Of a DNA stretch of 15,189 bases, positions 13,697 to 15,189 are shown one piece after another. A program made the translations under genes and the position numbers. Source of the DNA: VBDM01 sp035280025 (GTDB lineage Bacteria; Pseudomonadota; Gammaproteobacteria; Burkholderiales; SG8-39); contig DATEGT010000219.1 of the NCBI GenBank assembly GCA_035280025.1, positions 1-15,189 of the forward strand, given 5' to 3'. Every line of letters begins with the position of its first letter. The first letter of the stretch is position 1. The notes beneath the pieces were generated by a model, which saw nothing but the letters and a program-made list of their open reading frames with translations, did not search any database and had not been told where the DNA came from.

Positions 13697-14788
13697 TCAG
13701 GTGTTCTTGGAGACGACGATGTTCGGAAACTTCGAGGTCATATCCTTCGCCGACTCGGCGATCTTGACCGCCAGCCGGCGGGCGATCGCCCGATAGATAT
13801 CGGCCGCGCGGCCGTCGGGATCGGCGACCACGGTGGGCTTGCCCGAGTCGGCCTGCTCGCGGATGCTGATGTCCAGAGGCAGGGCCCCGAGGAGCTCGGT
13901 CCCGTACTCCCTGCACATCCGCTCCGCCCCGCCCTGCCCGAATATGTGCTCCTCGTGGCCGCAATTCGAGCATATGTGAGTGCTCATGTTCTCGACCACG
14001 CCCAGGATGGGAATGCCGACCTTCTCGAACATCTTGAGCCCCTTGCGGGCGTCGATGAGGGCGATGTCCTGCGGCGTCGTCACGATCACGACGCCGGTCA
14101 CCGGTACCTTCTGCGCGAGGGTCAGCTGGATGTCTCCCGTGCCGGGCGGCATGTCCACCACGAGATAGTCGATGTCTCTCCAACGGGTGTCCTTGAGGAG
14201 CTGCTCGAGCGCCTGGGTGACCATCGGTCCGCGCCACACCATGGGCGTATCGATATCTATGAGGAAGCCGATGGAGATCGCCTGGATCCCGTGGCCGATC
14301 ATGGGCTCCAGCGTCTTGCCGTCCTTCGACTCCGGCCGTCCGGCGATGCCCAGCATGGTCGGCTGCGAAGGGCCGTAGATGTCCGCGTCGAGCACGCCCA
14401 CGCTCGCTCCTTCGGCGGCGAGCCCGAGCGCGAGGTTCACGGCGGTAGTCGACTTCCCCACGCCGCCCTTGCCGGAGGCGACGGCGACGATGTTCTTCAC
14501 GCCTGGAACGAGCTTGACTCCGCGCTGCACCGAGTGGGACACGATCTTGCTCGTCACATCCACCTTGACCGCGCCGACGCCCGGGAGGGCGCGCAACTTC
14601 TGCGCGATGAGCTTGCGGATCGGCTCGAGCTGGGTCTTCGCCGGGTAGCCCAGCTCGATCTCCAGGGCGATGTCCTCGCCTTCTATCCTGATGTTTCTCG
14701 CCGACTTGGTTGCGAGAAAATCCTTGCCGGTGTTCGGATCGACCGCGTCCTTGAGAACGCCGTGAACTTGTTCCTGGGTAATCGGCAT
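13697..14788 (-). CDS. apbC: Mrp/ApbC iron-sulfur cluster carrier ATPase
   Basis: Cytoplasmic P-loop ATPase of the Mrp/NBP35 family that holds and delivers [4Fe-4S] clusters to target enzymes. From ATG 14788 it has 363 residues, the usual length. An N-terminal MIP18-like domain (about 1-80) is followed by a deviant Walker A GKGGVGKST at 106-114, LDADIYGPSQPTMLG, VVDMPPGTGD (Walker B) and TTPQDIALIDARKG. The cluster-binding CxxC is Cys273/Cys276 (HICSNCGHE). The frame is open to TTG 14851, but that lies on a promoter-like extended -10 and family members begin at MPITQEQV. There is no strong ribosome binding site. It is divergent from a nucleotidyl-cyclase-like gene. In many betaproteobacteria it stands next to housekeeping genes; nothing ties it to the EPS locus. 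Confidence 0.93.
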   Translation of the reverse strand: MPITQEQVHGVLKDAVDPNTGKDFLATKSARNIRIEGEDIALEIELGYPAKTQLEPIRKLIAQKLRALPGVGAVKVDVTSKIVSHSVQRGVKLVPGVKNIVAVASGKGGVGKSTTAVNLALGLAAEGASVGVLDADIYGPSQPTMLGIAGRPESKDGKTLEPMIGHGIQAISIGFLIDIDTPMVWRGPMVTQALEQLLKDTRWRDIDYLVVDMPPGTGDIQLTLAQKVPVTGVVIVTTPQDIALIDARKGLKMFEKVGIPILGVVENMSTHICSNCGHEEHIFGQGGAERMCREYGTELLGALPLDISIREQADSGKPTVVADPDGRAADIYRAIARRLAVKIAESAKDMTSKFPNIVVSKNT

Positions 14789-14841
14789 CGGCGGGGCGGA
14801 ATGCTCGGTGTTTTCAGAGGATTTGAGGGCAATAGGTTGAT

Positions 14842-14850
14842 ATTCTAGCA
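14842..14850 (-). promoter_or_regulatory. apbC: Extended -10 promoter of mrp/apbC
   Basis: On the minus strand TGCTAGAAT: an extended -10 (TG, one base, TAGAAT with five of six matches). Transcription would begin near 14835, about 47 bases before the ATG at 14788. The -35 region is weak, as is common with extended -10 promoters. Confidence 0.45.
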
Positions 14851-14881
14851 ACTTTCGGGTGCCTGACGCGCGCGGGCGCGG

Positions 14882-14887
14882 TAGAAT
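14882..14887 (+). promoter_or_regulatory. Possible -10 element of the cyclase-like gene
   Basis: TAGAAT, five of six consensus matches, 59 bases before the ATG at 14947. It is the same hexamer as in the divergent mrp promoter, about 35 bp away. The -35 region is poor. Confidence 0.3.
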
Positions 14888-14946
14888 GGCGTCAAACGGG
14901 GGACCGCACAGGGTGAGGACCGGACAGGCGACCGCGGCGGACGAAG

Positions 14947-15189
14947 ATGCCTGAGCACACCAACCGAACGTTTATCTGCAGCGTGCTGTTTCTCGACATT
15001 GTCGAGTACTCGCAGCGTTCGGTCGCCGAGCAGATAGCCCTGAAAGAACGCTTCAACGCGGTGCTGACCGAGGCGATCGCGGGTGTGCCTACCGACGACC
15101 GGATCATCCTCGACACCGGCGACGGCGCCGCGGTGAGCTTCCTCGGCGATCCCGAGGACACGCTGTTCGCGGGCATGAGCCTGCGCGAC
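14947..15189 (+). CDS. Class III adenylate/guanylate cyclase-like protein, 3' end outside window
   Basis: N-terminal 81 residues of a class III nucleotidyl cyclase homology domain, which makes cyclic AMP or GMP from the triphosphate. CSVLFLDIVEYSQRS carries the first metal-binding aspartate (Asp17). DRIILDTGDGAAVSF carries the LDTGDG turn with the second metal aspartate, and FLGDPEDTLFAG follows as in bacterial stand-alone cyclase domains. There is no signal peptide or membrane segment in the visible part. The frame is open to the last base. The start is ATG 14947; the ribosome binding site is weak. Substrate-specifying residues and any C-terminal domains are outside the window, so activity cannot be judged. 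Confidence 0.82.
   Translation, partial: MPEHTNRTFICSVLFLDIVEYSQRSVAEQIALKERFNAVLTEAIAGVPTDDRIILDTGDGAAVSFLGDPEDTLFAGMSLRD

Overview
The window is GC-rich, densely packed chromosomal DNA. It most resembles a betaproteobacterium: it has an EpsA/EpsB/EpsE/EpsF/EpsL exopolysaccharide set of the exosortase-B (XrtB) type, known from Methylobacillus and related betaproteobacteria, plus PhoB, FolA and Mrp proteins of proteobacterial character. I see no insertion sequence, tRNA, rRNA, CRISPR array or phage gene.

Positions 1-8886 are one edge of an extracellular polysaccharide locus. On the minus strand lie epsF (cut by the left edge) and epsE, for chain-length control and export. Divergent from them is a plus-strand lipoprotein that joins a polysaccharide-lyase-like domain to three FN3 domains and six FG-GAP/VCBS-like repeats. 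Then, on the minus strand, come the beta-barrel protein epsL, a small PEP-CTERM-like protein whose stop overlaps the epsL start, and the LuxR-type regulator epsA. Divergent from epsA is epsB, the initiating undecaprenyl-phosphate sugar-phosphate transferase. Together these genes start, polymerise or regulate, export and possibly trim a surface polysaccharide. The exosortase and the glycosyltransferases must lie outside the window, probably to the left. A dyad of the form TRGTCC-N4-GGACYA occurs in the control regions of epsE/lyase and of the PEP-CTERM/epsL pair, and in degenerate form between epsA and epsB. It is my candidate for the binding site of a locus regulator, perhaps EpsA.

Positions 8883-11597 are a minus-strand signalling block: a REC-HisKA_3-HATPase histidine kinase, a NarL-type response regulator just downstream of it, and a PhoB response regulator without an adjacent PhoR.

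Positions 11656-15189 are housekeeping. They hold folA (GTG start, probably leaderless); a fold-type III ornithine/lysine decarboxylase preceded by a 21-codon reading frame with a consensus ribosome binding site and a good sigma-70 promoter; the Fe-S carrier ATPase mrp/apbC; and the start of a class III nucleotidyl cyclase-like gene running off the right edge.

All three convergent gene pairs in the window (lyase/epsL, epsB/phoB, folA/decarboxylase) end in the same way: the two TAG stops interlock in a shared CTAG, leaving no room for a terminator between them. The short reading frame before the decarboxylase and the shared eps dyad are the least explained features here.
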